This document shows, one piece after another, positions 10,060 to 22,206 of a stretch of 64,000 bases of DNA. The translations under genes and the position numbers were made by a program. Origin of the DNA: Nomia melanderi (Eukaryota; Arthropoda; Insecta; Hymenoptera; Halictidae); contig NW_027475162.1 in NCBI RefSeq assembly GCF_051020985.1, positions 62,001 through 126,000 of the forward strand, given 5' to 3'. Positions within the stretch are counted from its first letter, which is position 1, and the number at the start of each line of letters is the position of its first letter. The notes below the pieces were generated by a model, which was not told the DNA's origin, did no database searches, and saw only the letters and a program-made list of their open reading frames with translations.

Positions 10060-13000
10060 TTTGATTTTCCCCGACCCTGAGTGTCCGGCCCCATGAGACG
10101 GTGGTTTCCTCGGTCCCTGGTTGTCCGAGGTCGTTCCCGCTGCACAGATTCATGCGCCAGGGCCTCCTGCAGATAATTCATTTCGGTTTATTGCTCTATC
10201 TCTAATAGCACCCGAGATAGCACCAGATATATATTTGATTTTCCCCGACCCTGAGTGTCCGGCCCCATTAGACGGTGGTTTTCTCGGCCCCTGGTGGTCC
10301 GAGGTCGTTCCCGCTGCCCAGATTCATGCGCCAGGGCCTCCTACAGACCATGCACTTTGATTTATTGCGCTATCTCTAATAGCACCCGAGATATCACCAG
10401 ATATATATTGGATTTTCCTCTGACCCTGAGCGTCCGGCCCCATGAGACAGTGGTTTTCTCTGCCCCTGGTGGTCCGAGGTCGTTCCCACTGCACAGATTC
10501 ATGCGCCAGGGCCGCCTACAGACAATGCACTTTGATTTATTGCGCTATCTTTAATAGCACCCGAGATATCACCAGATATATATTGGATTTTTCACTGACC
10601 CTGAGTGTCCGGCCCCATGAGACGGTGGTTTTCTCGGCCCCAGGTGGTCCGAGGTCGTTCCCGCTGGCCAGATTCATGCGCCAGGCCTCCTACAGACAAT
10701 GCACTTTGGTTTATTGCGCTATCTCTAATAGCACCCGAGATATCACCAGATATTTATTGGATTTTCCTCTGACCCAGAGTGTCCGGCCCCATGAGACGGT
10801 GGTTTTCTCTGCCCCTGGTGGTCCGAGGTCGTTCCCACTGCTCAGATTCATGCGACAGGGCCTCCTACAGACAATGCACTTTGATTTATTGCGCTATCTG
10901 TAATAGCACCCGAGATATCACCAGATATATATTGGATTTTTCCCTGACCCTGAGTATCCGGCCCCATGAGACGGTGGTTTTCTCGGCCCCTGGTGGTCCG
11001 AGGTCTTTCCCGCTGCACAGATTCAGGCGCCAGGAACGCCTACAGACAATGCACTTTGATTTCTTGCGCTATCTGTAATAGCACCCGAGATATCACCAGA
11101 TATATATTGGATTTTTCCCTGACCCTGAGTATCCGGCCCCATGAGACGGTGGTTTTCTCGGCCCCTGGTGGTCCGAGGTCGTTCCCGCTGGCCAGATTCA
11201 TGCGCCAGGCCTCCTACAGACAATGCACTTTGGTTTATTGTGCTATCTCTAATAGCACCCGAGATATCACCAGATATATATTGGATTTTTCCCTGACCCT
11301 GAGTGTCCGGCCCCATGAGACGGTGGTTTTCTCGGCCCCTGGTGGTCCGAGGTCGTTCCCGCTTCACAGATGCATGCGCCAGGGCCTCCTGCAGATAATT
11401 CACTTAGGTTTATTGCGCCATCTCTAATAGCACACGAGATATCACCAGATATATATTGGATTTTTCCCTGACCCTGAGTGTCCGGCCCCATGAGACGGTG
11501 GTTTTCTCGGCCCCTGGTGGTCCGAGGTCGTTCCCGCTGGCCAGATTCATGCCCCAGGGCCTGCTACAGACAATGCACTTTGATTTATTGCGCTATCTGT
11601 AATAGCACCCGAGATATCACCAGACATATATTGGATTTTTTCCTGACCCTGAGTGTCCGGCCCCATGAGACGGTGGTTTTCTCGGCCCCTGGTGGTCCGA
11701 GGTCGTTCCCGCTGCACAGATTCATGCGCCAAGGCCTCCTGCAGATAATTCATTTTGGTTTATTGCTCTATCTCTAATAGCACCCGAGATAGCACCAGAT
11801 ATATATTTCATTTTCCCCGACCCTGAGTGTCCGGCCCCATGAGACGGTGGTTTTCTCGGTCCCTGGTGGTCCGAGCTCATTCCCGCTGCACAGATTCATG
11901 CACCAGGGCTTCCTGCAGATAATTCACTTTGGTTTATTGCGCTATCTCTAATAGCACCCGAGATATCGCCAGATATATATTGGATTTTTCCCTGACCCTG
12001 AGTTTCCGGCCCCATGTGTCGGTGATTTTCTGGGTCCCTGGTGGTCCGAGGCAGATCCCGCTGCACAGGTTCATGCGACAGGGCCTCCTGCAGACAATGC
12101 ACTTTGATTTATCGCGCTATCTGTAATAGCACCCGAGATATCACCAGATATATATTGGATTTTTCCCTGACCCTGAGTTTCCGGCCCCATGTGTCGGTGA
12201 TTTTCTGGGTCCCTGGTGGTCCGAGGTCGTTCCCGCTGCCCAGATTCATGCGCCAGAGCCTCCTACTGACAATGCACTTTGATTTATTGCGCTATCTGTA
12301 ATAGCACCCGAGATATCATCAGATACATCCTGGGTTTTTACATGACCTTGGGTGTCCGGCGCCATGTTTCGGTGGTTTTCTCGGCCCCTGGTGGTCCGGG
12401 GTCGTTCCCGCTGCCCAGATCCATGCGCCAGGGCATCGTACGGACAATGCACTTTGATTTATTATGCTATGTCTAATAGCTGCCGAGATATCACCAGATA
12501 TATATTGGATTTTTCCCTGAGCCTGACAGTCCGGCCCCATGAGACGGTGATTTTCTCGGCCCCTGGTGGTCCGAGGTCGTTCCCGCTGCCCAGATTCATG
12601 CGCCAGGGCCTCCTGCAGATAATTCACTTTGGTTTATTGCGCTATCTCTAATAGCACCCGAGATATCACCAGATATATATTGGATTTTTCCCTGACCCTG
12701 AGCGTCCGGCCCCATGAGACTGTGGTTTTCTCGGCCCCTGGTGGTCCGAGGTCGTCCCTGCTGCACAGATTCATGCGCCAGGGCCTCCTACAGACAATGC
12801 ACTTTGATCTATTGCGCTATCTGTAATAGCACCCGAGTTATCTCCAGATATATATTGGACTTTCCCCTGACCCTGAGTGTCCGGCCCCATGAGACGGTTG
12901 TTTTCTCGGCCCCTGGTGGTCCGAGGTCGATCCCCCTGCACAGATGCATGCGCCAGGGCCTCCTGCAGACAATGGACTTTGATTTATTGCGCTATCTGTA

Positions 13001-13595
13001 ATAGCACCCGAGATATCACCAGATATACATTTGATTTTCCCCTGTCCCTGAGGGTCCGGCCCCATGAGACGGTGGTTTTCTCGGACCCTGTTGGTCCGAG
13101 GTCGTTCCCGCTGCACAGATGCATGCGCCAGGGCCTCCTGCAGATAATTCACTTTGGTTTATTGCGCTATCTCTAATAGCACCCGAGATATCATCAGATA
13201 CATCCTGGGTTTTTACATGACCTTGGGTGTCCGGCCCCATGTGTCGGTGGTTTTCTCGGCCCCTGGTGGTCCGAGGTCGTTCCCGCTGCACAGATTCATG
13301 CGCCAGGACCTCCTGCAGACAATTGACTTTGGTTTATTGCGCTATCACTAATAGCACCCGAGATATCTGCAGATATATATTGGATTTTCCCCTGACCCTG
13401 AGTGTCCGGCCCCATGAGACGGTGGTTTTCTCGGCCCCTGGTGGTCCCAGGTCGTTCCCGATGCACAGATTCATGCGCCAGGGCCTCCTGCAGATAATTC
13501 ACTTTGGTTTATGGCGCTATCACTAATAGCACCCGAGATATCTGCAGATATATATTGGATTTTCCCCTGACCCTGAGTGTCCGGCCCCATGAGAC
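10060..13595 (+). repeat. Mixed type A region without type B monomers
   Basis: About 20 monomers, nearly all type A, with type C copies near 12340 and 13205. Local tandem duplication of single monomers is visible: two neighbouring copies with GAGATAGCACC and GGTTGTCCGAGG around 9950-10205, GAGTATCCGG in adjacent copies near 10955 and 11130, and CTGGGTCCCTGG near 12035 and 12210. The pair near 13009-13150 shares its GAGGGTCC and CCCTGTTGG changes with the block at 8687-10059. I saw nothing other than satellite here. Confidence 0.8.
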
Positions 13596-15042
13596 GGTGG
13601 TTTTCTCGGCCCCTGGTGGTCCGAGGTCGTTCCCGATGCACAGATTCATGCGCCAGGGCCTCCTGAAGATAATTCACTTTGGTTTATTGCGCTATCTCTA
13701 ATAGCACCCGAGATATCACCAGATATATATTCGATTTTCCCCTGACCCTGAGCGTCCGGCCCCATGAGACGGTGGTTTTCTCGGCCCCAGGAGGTCCGAT
13801 GTCGTTCCCGCTTCACAGATGCATGCGCCAGGGCCTCCTGCAGATAATTCACCCTGTTTTATTGCGCTATCTCTAATAGCACCCGAGATATCAGCAGATA
13901 TATATTGGATTTTTCCCTGACCCTGACAGTCCGGCGCCGTGAGACGGTGGTTTTCTCGGCCCCTGGTGGTTCGAGGTCGTTTCCGCTGCACAGATTCATG
14001 CGCCAGGGCCTCCTGCAGACAATGCACTTTGATTTATTGCGGTATCTCTAATAACACCGGAGATATCACCAGATATATATTGGATTTTACCCTGACCCTT
14101 AGTATCCGGCCCCATGAGTCGGTGGTTTTCTCGGCCCCTGGTGGTCCGTGGTCGTTCCAGCTGCTCAGATTAATGCGCAAGGGCCTCCTGCAGACAATGC
14201 ACTTTGATTTATTGCGCTATCTGTAATAGCACCCGAGATATCGCCAGATATATATTGGATTACCCCTGACCCTGAGTGTCCGGCCCCATGAGACGGTGGT
14301 TTACTCGGCCTCTGGTGGTCCCATGTCGTTCCTGCTGCACAGATTCATGCGCGAGGGCATCCTACGGACAAACCACTTTGATTTATTGCGCTATCTCTAA
14401 TAGAACCCGAGATATCACTGGATATATATTGGATTTTCCCCTGACCCTGAGTGTCCGGCCCCATGAGACGGTGGTTTTCTCGGCCCCTGGTGGTCCGAGG
14501 TCGTTCCCGCTGCACAGATGCATGCGCCAGGTCCTCCTGCAGGTAATTCACTTTGGTTTATTGCGCTATCTGTGATAGCACCCGAGATATCACCAGATAT
14601 ATATTGGATTTTTCACTGACCCTGAGTGTCCGGCCCCATGAGACGGTGGTTTTCTCGGCTCCAGGTGGTCCGAGGTCGTACCCGCTGGCCAGATTCATGC
14701 GCCAGGCCTCCTACAGACAATGCACTTTGGTTTATTGCGCTATCTATAATAGCTCCCGAGATATCACCAGATATTTATTGGATTTTCCCCTGACCCTGAG
14801 TGTCCGGCCCCATGAGACTGTGGTTTTCTCGGCCCCTGGTGGTCCGAGGTCGTTCCCGCTGCACAGATTCATGCGCCAGGGCCTCCTACAGGCAATGCAG
14901 TTTGATTTATTTCGCTATCTGTAATAGCTCCCGAGATATCACCAGATATATATTGAATTTTACCCTGACCCTGAGTGTCCGGCCCCATGAGACGGTGGTT
15001 TTCTCGGCCCCTGGTGGTCCGAGGTCGTTCCCGCTGCCCAGA
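13596..15042 (+). repeat. Block D, copy 1
   Basis: This 1.45-kb block matches 15519-16965 at offset 1923 (eleven monomers minus 2 bp). Shared diagnostic changes are TATTCGATTTTCC, CACCCTGTTTTATTG, AACACCGGAG, a shortened GGATTACCCCTG, GGTCCCATGTCG and AATAGCTCCCG. One 174-bp monomer near 14690 is included. The two copies differ only at scattered single bases, for example a T or C in GGTTTACTCGG near 14302. Confidence 0.85.
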
Positions 15043-15560
15043 TTCATGCGCCAGGGCCTCCTGCAGATAATTCACTTTGGTTTATTGCGCTATCTCTAAT
15101 AGCACCCGAGATATCTGCAGATATATATTGGATTTTCCCCTGACCCTGAGTGTCCGGCCCCATGAGACGGTGGTTTTCTCGGCCCCTGGTGGTCCGAGGT
15201 CGTTCCCGATGCACAGATTCATGCGCCAGGGCCTCCTGAAGATAATTCACTTTGGTTTATTGCGCTATCTCTAATAGCACCCGAGATATCACCAGATATA
15301 TATTCGATTTTCCCCTGACCCTGAGCGTCCGGCCCCCTGAGACGGTGGTTTTCTCGGCCCCTGGTGGTCCGAGGTCGTTCCCGCTGCACAGATGCATGCG
15401 CCAGGGCCTCCTGCAGATAATTCACTTTGGTTTATTGCGCTATCTCTAATAGCACCCGAGATATCACCAGATATATATTGGATTTTCCCCTGATCCTGAG
15501 TGTCCGGCCCCATGAGACCGTGGTTTTCTCGGCCCCTGGTGGTCCGAGGTCGTTCCCGAT
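15043..15560 (+). repeat. Three-monomer connector, repeated at 17666-18183
   Basis: Monomers with ATATCTGCAG boxes, CCCGATGCACAG and GGCCCCCTGAGACGG recur at about 17666-18183 (offset 2623). The connector links block D copies and shows that the 13.6-19.5 kb region was built by overlapping duplications rather than a single event. Confidence 0.75.
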
Positions 15561-16965
15561 GCACAGATTCATGCGCCAGGGCCTCCTGAAGATAATTCAC
15601 TTTGGTTTATTGCGCTATCTCTAATAGCACCCGAGATATCACCAGATATATATTCGATTTTCCCCTGACCCTGAGCGTCCGGCCCCATGAGACGGTGGTT
15701 TTCTCGGCCCCAGGAGGTCCGATGTCGTTCCCGCTTCACAGATGCATGCGCCAGGGCCTCCTGCAGATAATTCACCCTGTTTTATTGCGCTATCTCTAAT
15801 AGCACCCGAGATATCAGCAGATATATATTGGATTTTTCCCTGACCCTGACAGTCCGGCGCCGTGAGACGGTGGTTTTCTCGGCCCCTGGTGGTTCGAGGT
15901 CGTTTCCGCTGCACAGATTCATGCGCCAGGGCCTCCTGCAGACAATGCACTTTGATTTATTGCGGTATCTCTAATAACACCGGAGATATCACCAGATATA
16001 TATTGGATTTTACCCTGACCCTTAGTATCCGGCCCCATGAGTCGGTGGTTTTCTCGGCCCCTGGTGGTCCGTGGTCGTTCCAGCTGCTCAGATTAATGCG
16101 CAAGGGCCTCCTGCAGACAATGCACTTTGATTTATTGCGCTATCTGTAATAGCACCCGAGATATCGCCAGATATATATTGGATTACCCCTGACCCTGAGT
16201 GTCCGGCCCCATGAGACGGTGGTTTTCTCGGCCTCTGGTGGTCCCATGTCGTTCCTGCTGCACAGATTCATGCGCGAGGGCATCCTACGGACAAACCACT
16301 TTGATTTATTGCGCTATCTCTAATAGAACCCGAGATATCACTGGATATATATTGGATTTTCCCCTGACCCTGAGTGTCCGGCCCCATGAGACGGTGGTTT
16401 TCTCGGCCCCTGGTGGTCCGAGGTCGTTCCCGCTGCACAGATGCATGCGCCAGGTCCTCCTGCAGGTAATTCACTTTGGTTTATTGCGCTATCTGTGATA
16501 GCACCCGAGATATCACCAGATATATATTGGATTTTTCACTGACCCTGAGTGTCCGGCCCCATGAGACGGTGGTTTTCTCGGCCCCAGGTGGTCCGAGGTC
16601 GTACCCGCTGGCCAGATTCATGCGCCAGGCCTCCTACAGACAATGCACTTTGGTTTATTGCGCTATCTATAATAGCTCCCGAGATATCACCAGATATTTA
16701 TTGGATTTTCCCATGACCCTGAGTGTCCGGCCCCATGAGACTGTGGTTTTCTCGGCCCCTGGTGGTCCGAGGTCGTTCCCGCTGCACAGATTCATGCGCC
16801 AGGGCCTCCTACAGGCAATGCAGTTTGATTTATTTCGCTATCTGTAATAGCTCCCGAGATATCACCAGATATATATTGAATTTTACCCTGACCCTGAGTG
16901 TCCGGCCCCATGAGACGGTGGTTTTCTCGGCCCCTGGTGGTCCGAGGTCGTTCCCGCTGCCCAGA
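15519..16965 (+). repeat. Block D, copy 2
   Basis: Second copy of the block at 13596-15042. Its right part, about 16157-17235, is repeated again at 18430-19508 (offset 2273, thirteen monomers minus 2 bp). The similarity to copy 1 ends at the CCCAGATTCATG versus CCCAGATACATG difference near 16966. Confidence 0.85.
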
Positions 16966-18429
16966 TACATGCGCCATGGCCTGCTCCAGACAATGTACTT
17001 TGATTTATAGCACTATCTCTAATAGCACCCGAGATATCAGCAGATATATATTGGGTTTTTCAGTGACCCTGAGTGTCCGGCCCCATGAGACAGTAGTTTT
17101 CTCGGCCCCTGGTGGTCCGAGGTCGTTCCCGCTGCCCAGATTCATGCGCCAGGGCATCGTACTGACAATGCACTTTGATTCATTGCGCTATCTCTAATAG
17201 CAGCCGAGATATCACCAGATATATATTGGATTTTTACATGACCTAGGGCGACGGATTCCGAATATCTGTAATTTTGTCGGCCCCTGGTGGTCCGAGGTTG
17301 TTCCCGCTGCACAGATTCATGCGCCAGGGCCTCCTGCAGATAATTCACTTTGGTTTATTGCGCTATCACTAATAGCACCCGAGATATCTGCAGATATATA
17401 TTGGATTTTCCCCTGACCCTGAGTGTCCGGCCCCATGAGACGGTGGTTTTCTCGGCCCCTGGTGGTCCGAGGTCGTTCCCGATGCACAGATTCATGGCCC
17501 AGGGCCTCCTGAAGATAATTCACTTTGGTTTATTGCGCTATCTCTAATAGCACCCGAGATGTCAGCAGATATATATTGGATTTTCCCCTGACCCTGAGTG
17601 TCCGGCCCCATGAGACGGTGGTTTTCTCGGCCCCTGGTGGTCCGAGGTCGTTCCCGCTGCACAGTTTCATGCGCCAGGGCCTCCTGCAGATAATTCACTT
17701 TGGTTTATTGCGCTATCACTAATAGCACCCGAGATATCTGCAGATATATATTGGATTTTCCCCTGACCCTGAGTGTCCGGCCCCATGAGACGGTGGTTTT
17801 CTCGGCCCCTGGTGGTCCGAGGTCGTTCCCGATGCACAGATTCATGCGCCAGGGCCTCCTGAAGATAATTCACTTTGGTTTATTGCGCTATCTCTAATAG
17901 CACCCGAGATATCACCAGATATATATTCGATTTTCCCCTGACCCTGAGCGTCCGGCCCCCTGAGACGGTGGTTTTCTCGGCCCCTGGTGGTCCGAGGTCG
18001 TTCCCGCTGCACAGATGCATGCGCCAGGGCCTCCTGCAGATAATTCACTTTGGTTTATTGCGCTATCTCTAATAGCACCCGAGATATCACCAGATATATA
18101 TTGGATTTTCCCCTGATCCTGAGTGTCCGGCCCCATGAGACCGTGGTTTTCTCGGCCCCTGGTGGTCCGAGGTCGTTCCCGCTGCACAGATTCATGTGCC
18201 AGGGCCTCCTGCAGATAATTCACTTTGGTTTATTGCGCTATCTGTAATAGCACCCGAGATATCAACAGATATATATTGGATTTTCCCCTGACCCTGAGTG
18301 TCCGGCCCCATGGGGCGGTGGTTTTCTCGGCCCCTGGTGGTCCGAGGTCGTTCCCGCTGCCCAGATTCATGCGCCAGAGCCTCCTACTGACAATGCACTT
18401 TGATTTATTGCGCTATCTGTAATAGCAAC
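16966..18429 (+). repeat. Connector between block D copies 2 and 3
   Basis: Eight to nine monomers. The first two (to about 17235) belong to the section shared with copy 3. A single type B-like monomer with GACGGATTCCGAATATC lies near 17250. Then come several ATATCTGCAG/CCCGATGCACAG monomers that match the connector at 15043-15560. No other sequence is present. Confidence 0.75.
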
Positions 18430-19508
18430 CGAGATATCGCCAGATATATATTGGATTACGCCTGACCCTGAGTGTCCGGCCCCATGAGAGGGTGGTTTCC
18501 TCGGCCTCTGGTGGTCCCATGTCGTTCCTGCTGCACAGATTCATGCGCGACGGCCCCCTACGGACAAACCACTTTGATTTATTGCGCTATCTCTAATAGA
18601 ACCCGAGATATCACTGGATATATATTGGATTTTCCCCTGACCCTGAGTGTCCGGCCCCATGAGACGGTGGTTTTCTCGGCCCCTGGTGGTCCGAGGTCGT
18701 TCCCGCTGCACAGATGCATGCGCCAGGTCCTCCTGCAGGTAATTCACTTTGGTTTATTGCGCTATCTGTGATAGCACACGAGATATCACCAGATATATAT
18801 TGGATTTTTCACTGACCCTGAGTGTCCGGCCCCATGAGACGGTGGTTTTCTCGGCCCCAGGTGGTCCGAGGTCGTACCCGCTGGCCAGATTCATGCGCCA
18901 GGCCTCCTACAGACAATGCACTTTGGTTTATTGCGCTATCTCTAATAGCTCCCGAGATATTACCAGATATTTATTGGATTTTCCCCTGACCCTGAGTGTC
19001 CGGCCCCATGAGACTGTGGTTTTCTCGGCCCCTGGTGGTCCGAGGTCGTTCCCGCTGCACAGATTCATGCGCCAGGGCCTCCTACAGGCAATGCAGTTTG
19101 ATTTATTTCGCTATCTGTAATAGCACCCGAGATGTCACCAGATATATATTGAATTTTACCCTGACCCTGAGTGTCCGGCCCCATGAGACGGTGGTTTTCT
19201 CGGCCCCTGGTGGTCCGAGGTCGTTCCCGCTGCCCAGATACATGCGCCATGGCCTGCTCCAGACAATGCACTTTGATTTATAGCGCTATCTCTAATAGCA
19301 CCCGAGATATCAGCAGATATATATTGGGTTTTTCAGTGACCCTGAGTGTCCGGCCCCATGAGACAGTAGTTTTCTCGGCCCCTGGTGGTCCGAGGTCGTT
19401 CCCGCTGCCCAGATTCATGCGCCAGGGCATCGTACTGACAATGCACTTTGATTCATTGCGCTATCTCTAATAGCAGCCGAGATATCACCAGATATATATT
19501 GGATTTTC
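18430..19508 (+). repeat. Block D, copy 3 (partial)
   Basis: Matches 16157-17235 at offset 2273, including the shortened GGATTACGCCTG monomer, GGTCCCATGTCG, the 174-bp monomer near 18882 and the CATGGCCTGCTCCAG monomer near 19248. Related monomers occur once more at about 45487-45900. Confidence 0.85.
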
Positions 19509-20454
19509 CCCTGACCCTGAGTGTCCGGCCCCATGAGACTGTGGTTTTCTCGGCCCCTGGTGGTCCGAGGTCGTTCCCGCTGCACAGATTCATGCGCCAG
19601 GGCCTCCTGCAGACAATGCACTTTGATTTATTGCGGTATCTCTAATAGCACCGGTGATATCACCAGATATATATAGGATTTTACCCTGACCCTTAGTATC
19701 CGGCCCCATGAGTCGGTGGTTTTCTCGGCCCCTGGTGTTCCGAGGTCGTTCCAGCTGCTCAGATTAATGCGCAAGGGCCTCCTACGGACAATGCACTTTG
19801 ATTTATTGCGCTATCTGTAATAGCACCCGAGATATCACGAGATATATATTGGATTTTTCCCTGAACCTGACAGTCCGGCCCCATGTGTCGGTGATTTTCT
19901 CGGTCCCTGGTGGACCGAGGTAGATCTCGCTGCTCAGATTCATGCGCCAGGGCCTCCTACAGACAATGCACTTTGATTTATTGCGCTATCTGTAATAGCA
20001 CCCGAGATATCAACAGATATATATTGGATTTTCCCCTGACCCTGAGTGTCCGGCCCCATGAGACGGTGGTTTTCTCGGCCCCTGGTGGTCCAATGTCGTT
20101 CCCGCTGCACAGATTCATGTACCAGGGCCTCCTGCAGATAATTCACTTTGGTTTATTGCGCTATCTGTAATAGCACCCGAGATATCACCAGATATATATT
20201 GGATTTTCCCCTGACCCTGAGTGTCCGGCCCCATGAGACGGTGGTTTTCTCGGCCCCTGGTGGTCCGAGGTCGTTCCCGCTGCCCAGATTCATGCGCCAG
20301 AGCCTCCTACTGACAATGCACTTTGATTTATTGCGCTATCTCTAATAGCACCCGAGATATCAACAGATATATATTGGATTTTTCCCTGACCCTGACAGTC
20401 CGGCCCCATGTGTCGGTGATTTTCTCGGTCCCTGGTGGACCGAGGTAGATCCCT
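19509..20454 (+). repeat. Mixed monomers between block D and the 1752-bp array
   Basis: Five to six monomers. They include an AACCTGACAGTCC/CATGTGTCGGTG copy near 19862-19890 and a CACCGGTGATATC copy near 19650. No local higher-order period is visible and there is no non-satellite sequence. Confidence 0.75.
19899..19919 (+). other. Hairpin variant with perfect stem (T-A pair)
   Basis: The left arm is CTCGGTCC and the right arm GGACCGAG, so both members of the sixth pair differ from consensus and complement each other. This version recurs in the CAGTCCGG/CATGTGTCGG monomers, for example near 44870, 47140, 47840, 50290, 50815, 52740 and 53265. Confidence 0.6.
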
Positions 20455-22206
20455 CTGCACTGATTCATGCGCCAGGGCTTCCTGCAGACAATGCAGTATA
20501 ATTTATTGCGCTACCTCTAATAGCACCCGAGATATCATCAGATACATCCTGGGTTTTTACATGACCTTGGGTGTCCGGCCCCATGTGTCGGTGGTTTTCT
20601 CGGCCCCTGGGGGTCCGAGGTCCTTCCAGCTGCACAGATTCATGCGCAAGGGCCTCCTACGGACAATGCACTTTGGTTTATTGCGTTATCTCTAATAACA
20701 CCCGAGATATCACCAGATATATATTGGATTTTCCCCTGATCCTGAGTGTCCGGCCCTATGAGACGGTGGTTTTCTCGTTCCCTGGTGGTCCGAGGGCGTT
20801 CCCGCTGCACAGATTCATGTACCAGGGCCTCCTGCAGATAATTCACTTTGGTTTATTGCGCTATCTCTAATAGCACCCGAGATATCACCAGATATATATT
20901 GGATTTTCCCCTGACCCTGAGTGTCCGGCCCCATGAGACGGTGGTTTTCTCGGCCCCTGGTGGTCCGAGGTCGTTCCCGCTGCACAGATGCATGCGCCAG
21001 GGCCTCCTACAGACCATGCACTTTGATTTATTGCGCTATCTGTAATAGCACCCGAGATATCACCAGATATATGCTGGATTTTTACATGACCTTGGGTGAC
21101 GGATACCGTAAATCTGTAATCTTCTCGGCCCCTGGTGGGCCGAGGTCCTTCCTGCTGCACAGATTCATGCGCAAGGGCCTCCTACGGACAATGCACTTTG
21201 GTTTATTGCGTTATCTCTAATAGCACCCGAGATATCACCAGATATATATATTGGATTTTCCGCTGACCCTGAGTGTCCGGCCCCATGAGACGGTGGTTTT
21301 CTCGGCCCCTGGTGGTCCGAGGTCGTTCCCGCTGTACAGATTCATGCGCCAGGGCCTCCTACAGACAATGCACTTTGATTTATTGCGCTATCTCTAATAG
21401 CACCCGAGATATCACCAGATATATATTGGATTTTTCCCTGACCCTGACAGTCCGGCGCCATTAGACGGTGGTTTTCTCGGCCCCTGGTGGTCCGAGGTCG
21501 GTCCCGCGGCACAGATTCATGCGCCAGGGCCTCCTACAGACCATGCACTTTGGTTTATTGCGCTATCTGTAATAGCTCCCGAGATATCAACAGATATATA
21601 TTGGATTTTTCCCTGACCCTGAGTGTCCGGCCCCATGGGACGGTGGTTTTCTCGACCCCTGGTGGTCGGAGGTCGGTCCCGCGGCACAGATTCATGCGCA
21701 AGGGCCTCCTGCAGATAATTCACTTTGATGTATTGCGCTATCTCTAATAGCACCCGAGATATCACCAGATATATATTGGATTTTTCCCTGACCCTGAGTG
21801 TCCGGCCCAATGAGACCGTGGTTTTCTCGGCCCCTGGTGGTCGGAGGTCGTTCCCGCTGCACAGATGCATGCGCCAGGTCCTCCTGCAGGTAATTCACTT
21901 TGGTTTATTGCGCTATCTGTAATAGCACCCGAGATATCACCAGATATATATTGGATTTTCCCCTGACCCTGAGTGTCCGGCCCCATGAGACGGTGGTTTT
22001 CTCGGCCCCTGGTGGTCCGAGGTCGTTCCCGCTGCCCAGATTCATGCGCCAGAGCCTCCTACTGACAATGCACTTTGATTTATTGCGCTATCTCTAATAG
22101 CACCCGAGATATCACCAGATATATATTGGATTTTCCCCTGACCCTGAGTGTCCGGCCCCATGGGGCGGTGGTTTTCTCGGCCCCTGGTGGTCCGAGGTCG
22201 TTCCCG
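20455..22206 (+). repeat. 1752-bp 10-mer, copy 1
   Basis: Ten monomers recur at an offset of exactly 1752. The extra 2 bp over 1750 come from a lengthened AT tract, GATATATATATTGG, near 21241. The unit contains, in order, type C, a CCCTATGAGACGG monomer, type A, type B (near 21098), the long-AT monomer and a GGTCGGTCCCGCGGC pair. All diagnostic changes recur in copy 2, and the copies differ at only a few bases. Confidence 0.9.
21124..21144 (+). other. Hairpin variant with perfect stem (C-G pair)
   Basis: The left arm is CTCGGCCC and the right arm GGGCCGAG: the sixth pair is C-G instead of the consensus C-T mismatch. The same version is present in most type B monomers from 21 kb rightwards, for example near 22876, 24628, 48366, 49066, 51516, 53966, 54666, 56418 and 58166. 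Confidence 0.6.

Noticed and set aside
13960..13985. Match to a Pol III B box (GGTTCGAGGTC) in some monomers, for example near 2779, 13970, 15893, 26215 and 37407
   Set aside because: It differs by one base from the box consensus in these copies and by two in the common GGTCCGAGGTC form. No A box lies at a suitable distance upstream and TTTT tracts occur in every monomer, so a tRNA-derived or Pol III unit is not supported.
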